This document shows, piece after piece, positions 1 through 8,093 of a DNA stretch of 64,000 nucleotides. Position 1 is the stretch's first letter. Every line of letters begins with the position of its first letter. The translations under genes were made by a program, and so were the position numbers. This DNA is from Streptomyces sp. NBC_00234 (GTDB lineage Bacteria; Actinomycetota; Actinomycetes; Streptomycetales; Streptomycetaceae). The notes beneath the pieces were generated by a model. That model saw nothing but the letters and a program-made list of their open reading frames with translations. It was not told the origin of the DNA and made no database searches. The stretch spans positions 4,526,001 to 4,590,000 of the forward strand of contig NZ_CP108101.1 in NCBI RefSeq assembly GCF_036195325.1. Reading direction: 5' to 3'.

Positions 1-1
1 T

Positions 2-739
2 GGCACCGTCATCTCCGAGGAGGTCGGTCTCAAGCTGGAGAACGCCGGCCTGGACCTGCTCGGCAGCGCCCGCAAGGTCGTCATCACCAAGGACGAGACG
101 ACGATCGTCGACGGTGCCGGCGAGAGCGACCAGGTTCAGGGTCGCGTCAAGCAGATCCGTGCCGAGATCGAGAACTCCGACTCGGACTACGACCGCGAGA
201 AGCTCCAGGAGCGCCTCGCGAAGCTGGCCGGCGGCGTGGCCGTCATCAAGGCCGGCGCCGCGACCGAGGTCGAGCTCAAGGAGCGCAAGCACCGCATCGA
301 GGACGCGGTGCGCAACGCCAAGGCCGCCGTCGAGGAGGGCATCGTCGCCGGTGGTGGCGTGGCTCTGCTCCAGGCCACGGCCGTCTTCGAGAAGCTCGAC
401 CTGACCGGTGACGAGGCCACGGGCGCCAACGCCGTGAAGCTCGCGCTGGAGGCCCCGCTCAAGCAGATCGCCGTCAACGGTGGTCTCGAGGGTGGAGTCG
501 TCGTCGAGAAGGTGCGCAACCTGCCGATCGGTCACGGCCTCAACGCCGCGACCGGTGAGTACGTCGACATGATCGCCGAGGGCATCATCGACCCGGCGAA
601 GGTCACGCGCTCCGCTCTGCAGAACGCCGCGTCCATCGCCGCGCTCTTCCTCACCACCGAGGCCGTCATCGCCGACAAGCCCGAGAAGGCCGGCGCTGCT
701 GCCCCGGGCGGCATGCCGGGCGGTGACATGGACTTCTGA
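2..739 (+). CDS. groEL: Chaperonin GroEL, C-terminal part (5' end outside window)
   Basis: The frame is open from base 2 and ends at a TGA at 737-739. About 245 residues are visible, covering the end of the apical domain, the intermediate domain and the second equatorial segment. Family landmarks are a VAVIKAGAATEVE stretch, a glycine-rich AGGGVALL loop and a C-terminal tail ending GGMPGGDMDF. That tail is the standard Gly-Met type, not the His-rich tail of actinobacterial GroEL1 paralogues. GroEL forms the ATP-driven 14-mer folding chamber in the cytoplasm. No groES lies downstream, and a strong stem-loop follows, so transcription of this unit ends here. By tail type and lack of a linked groES it resembles the stand-alone groEL2 gene of Streptomyces, but the upstream side cannot be seen. 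Confidence 0.97.
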   Translation, partial: GTVISEEVGLKLENAGLDLLGSARKVVITKDETTIVDGAGESDQVQGRVKQIRAEIENSDSDYDREKLQERLAKLAGGVAVIKAGAATEVELKERKHRIEDAVRNAKAAVEEGIVAGGGVALLQATAVFEKLDLTGDEATGANAVKLALEAPLKQIAVNGGLEGGVVVEKVRNLPIGHGLNAATGEYVDMIAEGIIDPAKVTRSALQNAASIAALFLTTEAVIADKPEKAGAAAPGGMPGGDMDF

Positions 740-769
740 TCCCTCAAGGATCAGTAGCTCCATAGCTGT

Positions 770-2044
770 TCAGCTGTTCGCAGCGGAAGTAGTCGTACGT
801 TGCCGACCCCGGCCCCTGGGATTCGTCCCGGGGGCCGGGGTCGTTCTGTCGGTCCGCCCCGGCCGTGCGGTGAGGAGCAGCGGGACCGTGAGGACCGGCA
901 GGAACCAGACCAGGACGATGAGGCGCTGACCGGCCAGCATGTCGAGGTTGGGGTGTCCCGCCTGGTTGAGTACGCCGCCCGCGGCCGTGGCGGCGGCGAT
1001 CAGGCCGAGGTGCGTGGGGCGCCGGATCATGGAACAGGCGGCCAGGGCCAGCATGATCAGGAGCAGCGGGTCCCTCAGCTGGTGGTCCGTCCAGGCCGAC
1101 CAGAACGTCCCCTCCGCGGCGAGGAACCTGGGCCAGGGGTCGGGCACGTCCGGGCTTTGGTAATGGTGGGTCAGGAGATCCTGGGCGCTGTCGTATCCGG
1201 ACGGCCAGTCCAGGACGTACGTGGTCAGCTGCATCGCCAGGGCCAGGCCGCCGCAGAGCAGGAAGAGGCGCAGCGCGGCTCGGTGCGAGCGGCCGTGGCG
1301 CCTGCGGTGCAGAGCCAGTCCGGCGCAGGCCGCGGCGAGCGCGACGGCCAGCAGGAGCGCTTGGGAGTAGCGCGCCAGGAAGGCCACGAGGAGACCGCCG
1401 GTGACGAGGGCGGTCCCGGCCGTCCTGCGCTCCTCGTCGAGGACCAGCGTGCAGCCGAGTGCCACCGCCGCCGTGCAGGCCAGGGTGAGTCCGTCGGCCA
1501 TGGGGAGCATCGCGATGGCGGCGTTGGGCAGCGTCAGATAGAGGATCTGTCCGCACAGCGCGGCGGGCCGGTTGGCACCGGCGGCGCGCAGCGTGGCCAG
1601 GACGAAGAGGCTGCCCGCCAGGGTGACGGTCACACCGGCCAGCCAGACGCCCAGGACCAGGCCGAAGGCGGCGATGAACGGCACGAGCAGTAAGGGATAT
1701 CCGGGGCGGGCTTCATAGATCGCCATGAAGCGGGAGTTGAAGAAGGGCCCCGTCATGCCGGAGGTATTGCCGTGCCGCGTCCAGTACGCGGCCGAACGGG
1801 TCAGCTTCCGCTCGCATTCCTGTACGAGTCGGCTGTCGGGTTCGTCGGCGCAGGTGTAGTCGATGGCTTCGGCGGTGGCCGCGTCACGGCTCTCGCCGCT
1901 CAGCCGGAGGGCGTAGGAGAGGTAGTTCTTGGAATCGGGGGAGTCCCGTCCGGTCAGCGACGTCAGCTGGAAACCGACGAAGACGGCCATGACGAGCAGC
2001 GCGCAGAGGATTCCGGCACGGGACCTGGTGGTGCGTCGGCGCAT
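770..2044 (-). CDS. Polytopic membrane protein, GT-C-like, unknown substrate
   Basis: This 424-residue protein has an N-terminal hydrophobic segment, a soluble loop of about 80 residues with several Cys, then about nine further membrane segments. The layout (TM1, large extracytoplasmic loop, many TMs) resembles bacterial GT-C mannosyltransferase-like membrane proteins, but I see no clear catalytic motif, so this is a topology-level guess. I chose the ATG at 2042-2044 because an AGAGGA ribosome-binding site lies just upstream. An in-frame TTG 13 codons earlier lacks one. The C-terminus is a basic, Arg/Thr/Pro-rich tail encoded across the groEL terminator. The gene is alone and convergent with groEL. 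Confidence 0.75.
   Translation of the reverse strand: MRRRTTRSRAGILCALLVMAVFVGFQLTSLTGRDSPDSKNYLSYALRLSGESRDAATAEAIDYTCADEPDSRLVQECERKLTRSAAYWTRHGNTSGMTGPFFNSRFMAIYEARPGYPLLLVPFIAAFGLVLGVWLAGVTVTLAGSLFVLATLRAAGANRPAALCGQILYLTLPNAAIAMLPMADGLTLACTAAVALGCTLVLDEERRTAGTALVTGGLLVAFLARYSQALLLAVALAAACAGLALHRRRHGRSHRAALRLFLLCGGLALAMQLTTYVLDWPSGYDSAQDLLTHHYQSPDVPDPWPRFLAAEGTFWSAWTDHQLRDPLLLIMLALAACSMIRRPTHLGLIAAATAAGGVLNQAGHPNLDMLAGQRLIVLVWFLPVLTVPLLLTARPGRTDRTTPAPGTNPRGRGRQRTTTSAANS
805..842. terminator. Stem-loop terminator after groEL, UUCG tetraloop
   Basis: The arms 805-821 and 826-842 pair over 17 positions with one G-T wobble, closed by a TTCG loop. It lies 66 bp after the groEL stop. No long T tract follows, as is usual for Streptomyces terminators. 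It sits inside the last codons of the convergent membrane-protein gene and may act in both directions. Confidence 0.85.
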
Positions 2045-2359
2045 GGGCGTCCTCTGAACGGGGGCATTCGTCGACACCGCCAACGACGGAATCGACGGCA
2101 GGTGGTGGCCACGAGTAATTGTCCGCTATCTGACGGTTCGTTGAGGCCGTTCGGGCTGTCGGGGCAGGAGATGTCCGGCGGGTCTCCCCGGCGGCGGGCC
2201 GGTGCGCCGGTCGGGCCCGTGGTCACGCCCCGTGTCGAAACGGTGCTGGTCACGGAGGGTTGTTCTGCCTGGTCAGGGGCATGGTGGCTGCCCGTTCGGC
2301 CTAGTGTGCCGCGCTGTACGGCGCCGCCGCTCCTAGGGTCGGGTCGAGGCCATCAGGCC

Positions 2360-2366
2360 AAGGAGG
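2360..2366 (+). promoter_or_regulatory. Strong ribosome-binding site AAGGAGG
   Basis: A full AAGGAGG match sits 6 bp before the GTG at 2373. It fixes the start of the excalibur-like secreted protein. Confidence 0.8.
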
Positions 2367-2372
2367 TTCCCC

Positions 2373-2858
2373 GTGAACTGTCGTACCGCTGTGGCAGGCA
2401 TAGCGCTGGCTTTCTCTTCCGTCCTCCCTCTCTCCGGAGTCGCGTTCGCGCAGGATCTCAACTGCATCGACTTCCGCTACCAGGAAGACGCGCAGGCCGA
2501 GTTCAACAGAGACCCGAGCGACCCGAACCGTCTCGACGAGGACCGGGGCCTGGACGACCAGATCGCCTGTGAGTGGCTGCCCCGCCGCAGCACCGCGTCC
2601 CCGCAGTCGGTCGCGCCCACGGCGACCCCCCAGTCGGTCGCGCCCACCGCCACCCCCGAGCTGGTGAACCCCACCTCCACGACCCGGCCCGCCAGCCCGA
2701 GCGCCAGTCCCACCGCGGTGCCGTCGCGGGGATCGCAGGGTGGCCTCGGCGGCGCCTCGACGTCGACCGATGACGAGACCGGTTTCGGCCTCGCCCTCGC
2801 GATCGGCGGAGCCGCCGGAGCTGTCGGCTACACGCTCACCCGGCGTCGCCGTCACTGA
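2373..2858 (+). CDS. Secreted excalibur-like protein with C-terminal membrane anchor
   Basis: The 161-residue product has a signal peptide (1-26, cleavage likely after AFA) and then a 45-residue module ending in an LDEDRGLDDQIACEW stretch. That matches the Asp-rich, CE-ending excalibur calcium-binding motif, although the usual DxDxDG loop is altered here. A Pro/Ser/Thr linker follows (about 75-130) with a tandem PQSVAPTAT repeat. The protein ends in a hydrophobic segment and a TRRRRH tail, so it is probably exported and held in the membrane. The start is GTG behind a perfect AAGGAGG. It is a single-gene unit. Ca2+ binding is inferred from the family only. Confidence 0.75.
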   Translation: MNCRTAVAGIALAFSSVLPLSGVAFAQDLNCIDFRYQEDAQAEFNRDPSDPNRLDEDRGLDDQIACEWLPRRSTASPQSVAPTATPQSVAPTATPELVNPTSTTRPASPSASPTAVPSRGSQGGLGGASTSTDDETGFGLALAIGGAAGAVGYTLTRRRRH

Positions 2859-2885
2859 CGGGGTGCGGGCGCGGTCACGGCGCGG

Positions 2886-3770
2886 TCATCGGTAGCCCCG
2901 CTCCGACCGGGGGACCAGTGCCGCCCGGACCGCGCTCACGCGGCCCCGCACGTCCGGGGCCTGTACGGCGCCGGGCGGGCCGACGTGCAGGTCGGTATCG
3001 GCGCCCCGGCAGGGAGCGCACCGTCCGCCGAGGAGCGCTTCCGGGCGGCCCGGGGCGCGGCACTCGCTGCATTCCAGGGTGCGCAGGACGGTCCGGTGGA
3101 CCGGGGCGACCCGCTCGGGCGGCATCTTGTCCCGCAGTCGCCTGCGGACGAGCGAGGCGGCGTGATGGACCGGGGTCGGCAGGCCGGCCGTCAGTGCGTG
3201 GAGCAGCTCCGCTTCGGTGGCGCCTCGCTCGAACCACTCGCTGACCTGCGGTTCAAGGTCCACGCACTCCGCCGAGGAGAGCGTCAGGGTGGGTGCGGCC
3301 CGGCCGAGCGAGGCCAGCAGGATGAACGCCCGTGAGCGGGTGGGCCGTTGCTGCTCCTCCGGTACGTCGCCCCTGGTGAACGCCGTCCACCAGGCGTCGT
3401 CGCGGGCGGTGCGGGAGAAGAAGGTCCGGGTCACCCAGAGCAGCACCTCGTCGGTGGCGACGCACTCGCTGCCCCGGCGCAGATGGCCGGCTTCCTGGAG
3501 CCGGTTGAGCGTGGTCCGCACGGCGCACTGCCCGTACGGAAGTGCCTTGGCCAGCGCCTTCACGGAGATGTCGGAGCCGTCGGGGAGCCGGTCGATGTAG
3601 GCGGCGACGGCGGCGTCGCGGGGGAGCAGATGCGCGAAGTCGCGTTCGGTGCGGGGGCGTTGGTACGGCGCCGAGCGCTTTCCGTAACCCGGGTTGGCCA
3701 TCGGGTGCGGGGTGGCGGGCGGGGGTACGTGCGGGGCGCAGGGGGCAGCACTAAGCTGGTCGACAGCCAT
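2886..3770 (-). CDS. Winged-HTH regulator with C-terminal Cys4 zinc-ribbon-like segment
   Basis: This is a 294-residue protein. Residues 1-40 are Pro-rich and disordered. Residues 45-105 form a winged-helix domain (ISVKALAKALPYG, then RTTLNRLQEAGHLRR, the probable recognition helix and wing). A helical middle region follows. Near 235-260 the pattern CSEC...GRCAPC could bind a zinc ion. The arrangement recurs in Streptomyces proteins annotated only as HTH or MarR-like, and no target is known to me. It is transcribed alone from a 280 bp upstream gap. The ATG at 3768-3770 is the first plausible start; a shorter start at the internal Met in HPMANPGYG cannot be excluded. Confidence 0.7.
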   Translation of the reverse strand: MAVDQLSAAPCAPHVPPPATPHPMANPGYGKRSAPYQRPRTERDFAHLLPRDAAVAAYIDRLPDGSDISVKALAKALPYGQCAVRTTLNRLQEAGHLRRGSECVATDEVLLWVTRTFFSRTARDDAWWTAFTRGDVPEEQQRPTRSRAFILLASLGRAAPTLTLSSAECVDLEPQVSEWFERGATEAELLHALTAGLPTPVHHAASLVRRRLRDKMPPERVAPVHRTVLRTLECSECRAPGRPEALLGGRCAPCRGADTDLHVGPPGAVQAPDVRGRVSAVRAALVPRSERGYR

Positions 3771-4050
3771 GGGGGATTCCTCTTTAATCCTCGTTGGTCA
3801 GACCCCTGTCAGGTGTTCCAGCACCGGCGGGGGTCGATTTTTTTGTCCGTGACGCACGCTAGAGCGTGATGACCTTCCGTGGCAAGCCGGTCACGAAAAG
3901 TCAACTCGCCAGGCAGGGTGGGTGGGTGGGACAACTGATCCCTCCACCCCATCCCTGTTAAGAGCGCTCGGAACTCGCCCCTTGAGCTCCGGGCGCATTC
4001 CGGAGGAGCGCGATCAGTCGGGCCAGGTGGCGGCCCGCTGACGCCGCCCG
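3771..4050. other. 280 bp gene-free region with a 14 bp palindrome
   Basis: The gap lies upstream of the HTH gene and downstream of the NAD(P)-binding gene, both on the minus strand. It holds a perfect palindrome CACGCTAGAGCGTG at 3855-3868, a T7 run near 3840-3846, and a small CTCCGG/CCGGAG stem at 3987-4005. I see no ORF with Streptomyces codon bias. Confidence 0.5.
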
Positions 4051-4695
4051 TCAGTACCCGGCGGTGAAGCGGGAGCGGTGGTGCTCGGGGTGTTCGGCCT
4101 CGTCCAGGAGCGCCACCGCCAAGTCCTCCATGGAGAGGGACGAGGTGCCCTCGGCGTCGACCAGGAGTTCGTCCGTGCCGAGCCTGAAGGTGCCGGTCCT
4201 GCGGCCCGGCTCCAGGAGGGCGCTCGGGCTCAGATACGTCCAGTCGACGTCTGTCCCGGTCGTGCGGACGGCGTCGAACTGGGCGTTGGAGGCCAGCGCG
4301 ATGTGCCGCCAGGCGGTGGGTACGTAGGCCGGGTCGTCGATCGCGAGAACGCCCCGGGTGCCGGGCACCGTCAGGCTGCCCGCTCCGCCGACGACGATCA
4401 GCCGGACGCCGGTGCGGTCGAGGCCGGAGAGTAACGCCCGGCTGACGGCCGCGTGTTCGTCCTCGCGGCCGGGGGCGGGACGGGTCGCGTTGACCACGAG
4501 ATCCTGCCCGGCGCTCAGCTCGGTCACCTGCTCCGGGTTTCCGGCGTCGCCGGTGCGGTGGGTGGCGCCGGGGTGCAGGGCGGCGAAGCGGGCGGCGTCG
4601 CGGACGACGGCCGTGACCCGGTGGCCTCGGGCCAGGGCTTCGGCGACCACGCGGGTGCCTACGTTTCCGGCTGCGCCGAAGACGGTGATGCGCAT
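4051..4695 (-). CDS. NAD(P)-binding atypical SDR (YwnB/BVR-B-like)
   Basis: At 214 residues it is the usual size for this group. The N-terminus carries the dinucleotide-binding GAAGNVGTRVV motif (residues 7-17), followed by an acidic/basic turn and a VVNATRP strand. The C-terminus ends in the TAGY type common to NmrA-like small SDRs. These cytosolic proteins bind NAD(P)H, and many act as flavin or quinone reductases or redox sensors; the substrate here is unknown. It lies 60 bp downstream of the DMT exporter gene on the same strand and is probably cotranscribed with it under the divergent MarR regulator. The start ATG has a GAGG-type site upstream. Confidence 0.8.
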   Translation of the reverse strand: MRITVFGAAGNVGTRVVAEALARGHRVTAVVRDAARFAALHPGATHRTGDAGNPEQVTELSAGQDLVVNATRPAPGREDEHAAVSRALLSGLDRTGVRLIVVGGAGSLTVPGTRGVLAIDDPAYVPTAWRHIALASNAQFDAVRTTGTDVDWTYLSPSALLEPGRRTGTFRLGTDELLVDAEGTSSLSMEDLAVALLDEAEHPEHHRSRFTAGY

Positions 4696-4755
4696 GGGGA
4701 TCGACTCCTCGTGTACGGGGTGAGGGGGTGGGGTCCGGCGTCCGGGCGGGCTGGT

Positions 4756-5745
4756 TCAGGCGTCCGGGGGCGTGCGCCGCCGGGCCGGGCGGAGGTTCTG
4801 GCCGACCAGGACACTCGCGATCACCAGGGCCAGGCCGCCGATCTGCCAGGCGGTCAGGGTCTGTCCCAGGAGGAGCAGCCCGGCGAGCGTGGCGACGACC
4901 GGGTTCGTCAGGCCGAGGAAGGAGACGGAGGAGGCCGGGAGGCGTTCGATGCCGCGGAACCACAGGGCGTACGCGACCGCTGTGCCGATCAGGCCGAGGT
5001 AGGCGTAGCCCGCGATGTTCGCGCCGGTGAAGTGGTCGGGCAGGCCCTCGGCGGTGAGCGCGATCGGCGCCAGCACCAGGCCGCCGGCGGTCAGCTGCCA
5101 GCCCGTGAGGGCGAGCAGCGAGACGCCCTCGGGGCGGCCCCACCGCTTGCTCAGGACGACGGCGAGGGCCATCAGCACCGTGGCCGTCAGCATGGCCACG
5201 ATCCCCGCGAGGTCCACCTCGGCGCTCCCGCGCAGCACGAGCAGCCCGACGCCCAGGACCCCGACGAGCCCGGCGACCAGGGTGCGGCGGGTGGGCCGGA
5301 CCTTGAGCACGCCGGCTCCGAATCCGGCGACCAGAAGTGGCATGACCGCGCTGACCGTCGAGGCGACGCCGCCGGGCAGGCGGTAGGCGCCGAAGAACAG
5401 CAGCGGGAAGAACGCCCCGAAGTTGAGCAGTCCGAGCACGGCCGCCTTCCACCACCAGTCGCCGCGCGGCAGGCGCCGGGTGAGGGCGAGCAGGATGAGC
5501 CCGGCGGGCAGGGCGCGCAGGGCCGCTGCGAGCAAGGGGCGGTCGGGGGGAAGGAGCTCGGTGGTCGTGACGTAGGTGGTGCCCCAGGTGGCGGGTCCGA
5601 CGGCGGCGAGGGCGGCGATGCCCAGGGCGGCCTTGGTGGAGACGGGGGCGGGAGTGGAGGTCCGGGGGTCCTGGGCGACCGGGCGCCGGGTCCGGGTGGT
5701 GCCGGGCGTGGTGCGAGTGACGGGTGTGGTGCGGGTGGTGGACAT
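4756..5745 (-). CDS. EamA/DMT-family exporter, ten membrane segments
   Basis: The 329-residue protein starts with a Thr/Pro/Arg-rich leader of about 35 residues. Two EamA repeats of five membrane segments each follow, with the second repeat containing the typical ALWFRGIERLPASSVSFLG stretch. Members export amino acids, purine analogues or drugs; the substrate cannot be read from sequence. I chose the ATG at 5743-5745 because a GGGGGAG site lies a few bases upstream. The open frame continues 13 codons further but those would run into the operator region. It is divergent from a MarR gene across a 127 bp intergenic region with two copies of a palindromic site, so MarR control is likely. Confidence 0.88.
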   Translation of the reverse strand: MSTTRTTPVTRTTPGTTRTRRPVAQDPRTSTPAPVSTKAALGIAALAAVGPATWGTTYVTTTELLPPDRPLLAAALRALPAGLILLALTRRLPRGDWWWKAAVLGLLNFGAFFPLLFFGAYRLPGGVASTVSAVMPLLVAGFGAGVLKVRPTRRTLVAGLVGVLGVGLLVLRGSAEVDLAGIVAMLTATVLMALAVVLSKRWGRPEGVSLLALTGWQLTAGGLVLAPIALTAEGLPDHFTGANIAGYAYLGLIGTAVAYALWFRGIERLPASSVSFLGLTNPVVATLAGLLLLGQTLTAWQIGGLALVIASVLVGQNLRPARRRTPPDA

Positions 5746-5778
5746 GATGCTCCCCCTCGACTTCCTCAACGCTGTTAT

Positions 5779-5792
5779 TCTCAACGTTGAGA
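5779..5792. promoter_or_regulatory. MarR operator candidate, copy 1
   Basis: This is a perfect 14 bp palindrome, TCTCAACGTTGAGA, between the divergent DMT exporter and MarR genes. A half-site-like CCTCAACGCTG precedes it at about 5764. Confidence 0.7.
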
Positions 5793-5827
5793 TAAATATG
5801 AACCCGAAGGTCTGCGAACGTCAAGTA

Positions 5828-5841
5828 TCTGAACGTTGAGA
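5828..5841. promoter_or_regulatory. MarR operator candidate, copy 2
   Basis: TCTGAACGTTGAGA differs by one base from the perfect palindrome 49 bp upstream. It lies 31 bp before the MarR start codon, so it is well placed for autoregulation. Confidence 0.65.
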
Positions 5842-5872
5842 GATCTGGTTCGGCTGAGGGAGGAGCGCGGGA

Positions 5873-6418
5873 ATGAGCGAGCGTGAGGCGGACCGGCAGC
5901 CCGGTGCGGAGGCCGATGCCATCGACGAGCTGCGCGCCCAGTGGCGCCGCGAACGTCCGGACATGGGCCTCGACGGACTGGACGCGATGGCCCTGGTGGG
6001 CCGCATCAAGCGAGCCGACCACCTGTTGAGCAAGGGCATGAAGCCGGTCTTCGCCGAACACGGTCTGGAATTCGCCGAGTTCGACGTGCTCGCCACGCTG
6101 CGCCGGGTCGGCGCCCCGCACGAACTCACCGCGGGCGGTCTCCTGAAGTCCGCGATGGTGACCTCCGGCGCGATCACCAACCGCCTCGACAAACTGGAAC
6201 GCAAGGGCCTGATCGAGCGGCTCCCCGACCCCGCCGACCGCCGGGCCATCCGCGTCCGCCTCACCGACGCGGGCCTGGACCTGGTCGACCGTGCCGTGGT
6301 CGACCACGTGGCGAACGAGGAACGGATGCTGGCGGGTCTGACGACCGAGGACCGGCGGGCGCTCGATCAGGCGTTGCGGCGCTTGCTGATGTCCCTGGGG
6401 GACACGCACCTGGGCTGA
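5873..6418 (+). CDS. MarR-family transcriptional regulator
   Basis: The 181-residue protein has a charged N-terminal extension (1-45) and then a MarR winged-helix domain. HELTAGGLLKSAMVTSGAIT holds the HTH, with DRRAIRVRLTDAG as the wing. The wing Asp-Arg pair contacts DNA in this family. It is divergent from the DMT exporter and its NAD(P)-binding neighbour. The two near-identical palindromes between them are the probable operator, giving a repressor released by a small ligand, possibly the exported compound. The gene ends 6 bp before the convergent lectin gene. An alternative start downstream is unlikely because the ATG at 5873 follows a GGAGG-like AGGGAGGAGCG. Confidence 0.92.
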   Translation: MSEREADRQPGAEADAIDELRAQWRRERPDMGLDGLDAMALVGRIKRADHLLSKGMKPVFAEHGLEFAEFDVLATLRRVGAPHELTAGGLLKSAMVTSGAITNRLDKLERKGLIERLPDPADRRAIRVRLTDAGLDLVDRAVVDHVANEERMLAGLTTEDRRALDQALRRLLMSLGDTHLG

Positions 6419-6424
6419 GCGGAA

Positions 6425-6868
6425 TCAGACCGCTCGGTGAACGAGCGTCCAGGTCTGGCCGGGGTCGTCCCCGCACGTCGTGGAGAAGACGTCCCGGCCC
6501 CGCGCGGCGAGGCAGAAGCCCGTCCCCGCGTTGACGACCCGCTCGTACGTGTGCGGCCTCCACGTCAGGAGGGGGAGGTCCAGGCACTCCCCGGGGGAGA
6601 CGGTCCCGGCCTCGTCGCTGTGCAGACAGACGCCCGTGCCGACGTTCTCGAACTGGCCGTCGTCGTTCGCCATCCACAGCTGGGAGTCGGAGCCGTCGCA
6701 GCCGAGCACGGCGAGCGTCGAGCCGTCGGTGTCGAGACAGCGGCGGCTCTCGTTGCTCCGGAGGACGAAGCGGGGATCCTCCTGGGCGGGGGAGGCGAAG
6801 GCCGTTACCTGGGACGTCGGCACCAGCAGCGCGACGGTCAGGGCGGCGGTGAGCAGGGGTGCGAACAC
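6425..6868 (-). CDS. Secreted ricin-type beta-trefoil lectin
   Basis: The 147-residue protein has a signal peptide (about 1-27, ending AFASPAQ) and then a single ricin/CBM13-like domain. Visible repeats include LRSNESRRCLDTDG, a QLW motif after GCDGSDS, VGTGVCLHSD and a final TWTLV. Cys pairs are placed as in CBM13 disulphides. No catalytic domain is attached, so it is a free carbohydrate-binding protein. I used the GTG at 6866-6868, which follows an AGGAG site 5 bp away and begins a proper signal peptide. The frame stays open upstream but reads through the promoter. It converges with marR with a 6 bp gap. Confidence 0.8.
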   Translation of the reverse strand: MFAPLLTAALTVALLVPTSQVTAFASPAQEDPRFVLRSNESRRCLDTDGSTLAVLGCDGSDSQLWMANDDGQFENVGTGVCLHSDEAGTVSPGECLDLPLLTWRPHTYERVVNAGTGFCLAARGRDVFSTTCGDDPGQTWTLVHRAV

Positions 6869-7115
6869 GGGGACTCCTGTTCGGTCGGGTGACGGGTACA
6901 GGGCGTGGGGGGACATCGCCCCGTGCCGGTCAGCGTCCCGCGCGGTCGCCACGCGATCACCCCGGCACGCGTACGAGCCCTTCCCGCGCCACCTCATCGG
7001 CCCCCGCCCGTCCGGGCACCGGTCCGGGCGCCGGTCATGACCTGACAGGTAATCGACCCCGGTGGCCCGCACTGACAAGCTCGGCGTACGGAGACCGACC
7101 GACCGGAAGGACACC

Positions 7116-7463
7116 ATGCCCGCCTACGTCATCGCCCGCCTTCAGGGCGCCGCCCCGCACCCGGACATCGCCGACTACATCGAGCGCATCCCCGGCACCT
7201 TCGAGCCGTACGGCGGACGCTTCCTCGTGCACGTCACGCCCCACGAGGTGCTGGAGGGCAGCTGGTCCGGGGCCGTCGTGATGATCGGGTTCCCCGGGAT
7301 CGCGGAGGCGCGCGCCTGGTGGGACTCGCCCGCGTACCAGGAGATCGCACCGCTGCGCTCGCGGCACATCGAGGGCGACATCATCCTGATCGAAGGCGTT
7401 CCCGAGGGCTACGACGCGACCAATACCGCGAAGGCGGTACGGGAGGCCCTGCCGGCCGAGTAG
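7116..7463 (+). CDS. DUF1330 family protein
   Basis: The 115-residue protein covers the whole DUF1330 ferredoxin-like fold (dimeric alpha/beta barrel superfamily). It shows the PAYVIARL start, the FEPYGGRFLVH strand with a conserved Gly, and WWDSPAYQEIAPLR near residue 70. The fold binds small ligands in dimeric form; no reaction is established. The start ATG at 7116 has a GGAAGG site 6 bp upstream. The frame extends further upstream but without a ribosome-binding site. It is a single gene between the divergent lectin gene and a YcxB-like gene 30 bp downstream. Confidence 0.85.
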   Translation: MPAYVIARLQGAAPHPDIADYIERIPGTFEPYGGRFLVHVTPHEVLEGSWSGAVVMIGFPGIAEARAWWDSPAYQEIAPLRSRHIEGDIILIEGVPEGYDATNTAKAVREALPAE

Positions 7464-7493
7464 CCGTCGGAGCGCCTGGCTAGGATCCCGCCC

Positions 7494-8045
7494 ATGGACA
7501 GCATGGGTGGGGACCTTTCGCGTCAGGACGCAGAGCGTGGCACGGCTGTGGAGTTCGTCTACCGGCCGACGGCCGTGGACTTCGAGGAGGCGCTCCGCGC
7601 CCGGGCCCGCCGCACACCGGCGGGCCGCGCCCAGGCCCTGCTGGCCCCGGGCGTCGCGACTGTCGCCGTGGTGGTCTTCTGCGTGCTCCGGGACGCCCAC
7701 CCGGTCGCGTGGGTCATCTCGCTGGTGCTCTCCGTGGGAATCGCGTGGTGGGGCACCGCACGGGGCCTGCGCACCATGGCCCGCCGGATGTTCAGCATCG
7801 TGGAGCCGTACGGCGAGTGCCGCATGGTGGCCGACGACAACGGCGCGGTCAGCACCGGCGAGCGGGTGTCCTTCACCGCCGACTGGTCGGTGTTCCGGGA
7901 GTACCTGGAGACGCCCGGCCTCTTCGTCCTGCTGGGCGGCGACCGCGCGGCCGGCGTCGCGGTGGCGCCGAAGCGGGGAGCCCAGGACCCGGCGGACGTG
8001 GACCGGCTCCGGGCGATCCTGGACCGGAACCTGAAGCGGCTCTAG
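7494..8045 (+). CDS. YcxB-like membrane protein
   Basis: At 183 residues it shows the YcxB pattern: an N-terminal strand (VEFVYRPTAVDFEEALRAR), two adjacent membrane helices (about 50-90), then a soluble C-terminal domain including VSFTADWSVFREYLETPGLFVLL, which is the recognisable YcxB C-terminal motif. Function is unknown. It is predicted in the cytoplasmic membrane with the C-terminal domain in the cytoplasm. The start may be this ATG or the one three codons later; the ribosome-binding site is weak. A perfect stem-loop follows directly. Confidence 0.8.
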   Translation: MDSMGGDLSRQDAERGTAVEFVYRPTAVDFEEALRARARRTPAGRAQALLAPGVATVAVVVFCVLRDAHPVAWVISLVLSVGIAWWGTARGLRTMARRMFSIVEPYGECRMVADDNGAVSTGERVSFTADWSVFREYLETPGLFVLLGGDRAAGVAVAPKRGAQDPADVDRLRAILDRNLKRL

Positions 8046-8051
8046 GGCCGT

Positions 8052-8077
8052 GACGGGCTTGGATGTCCAAGCCCGTC
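8052..8077. terminator. Perfect 12 bp stem terminator between convergent genes
   Basis: Arms 8052-8063 and 8066-8077 are perfectly complementary. It lies between the YcxB-like gene (+) and the DUF397 gene (-), so it can serve both. Confidence 0.8.
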
Positions 8078-8093
8078 CGGCAGTTGAGAACCG

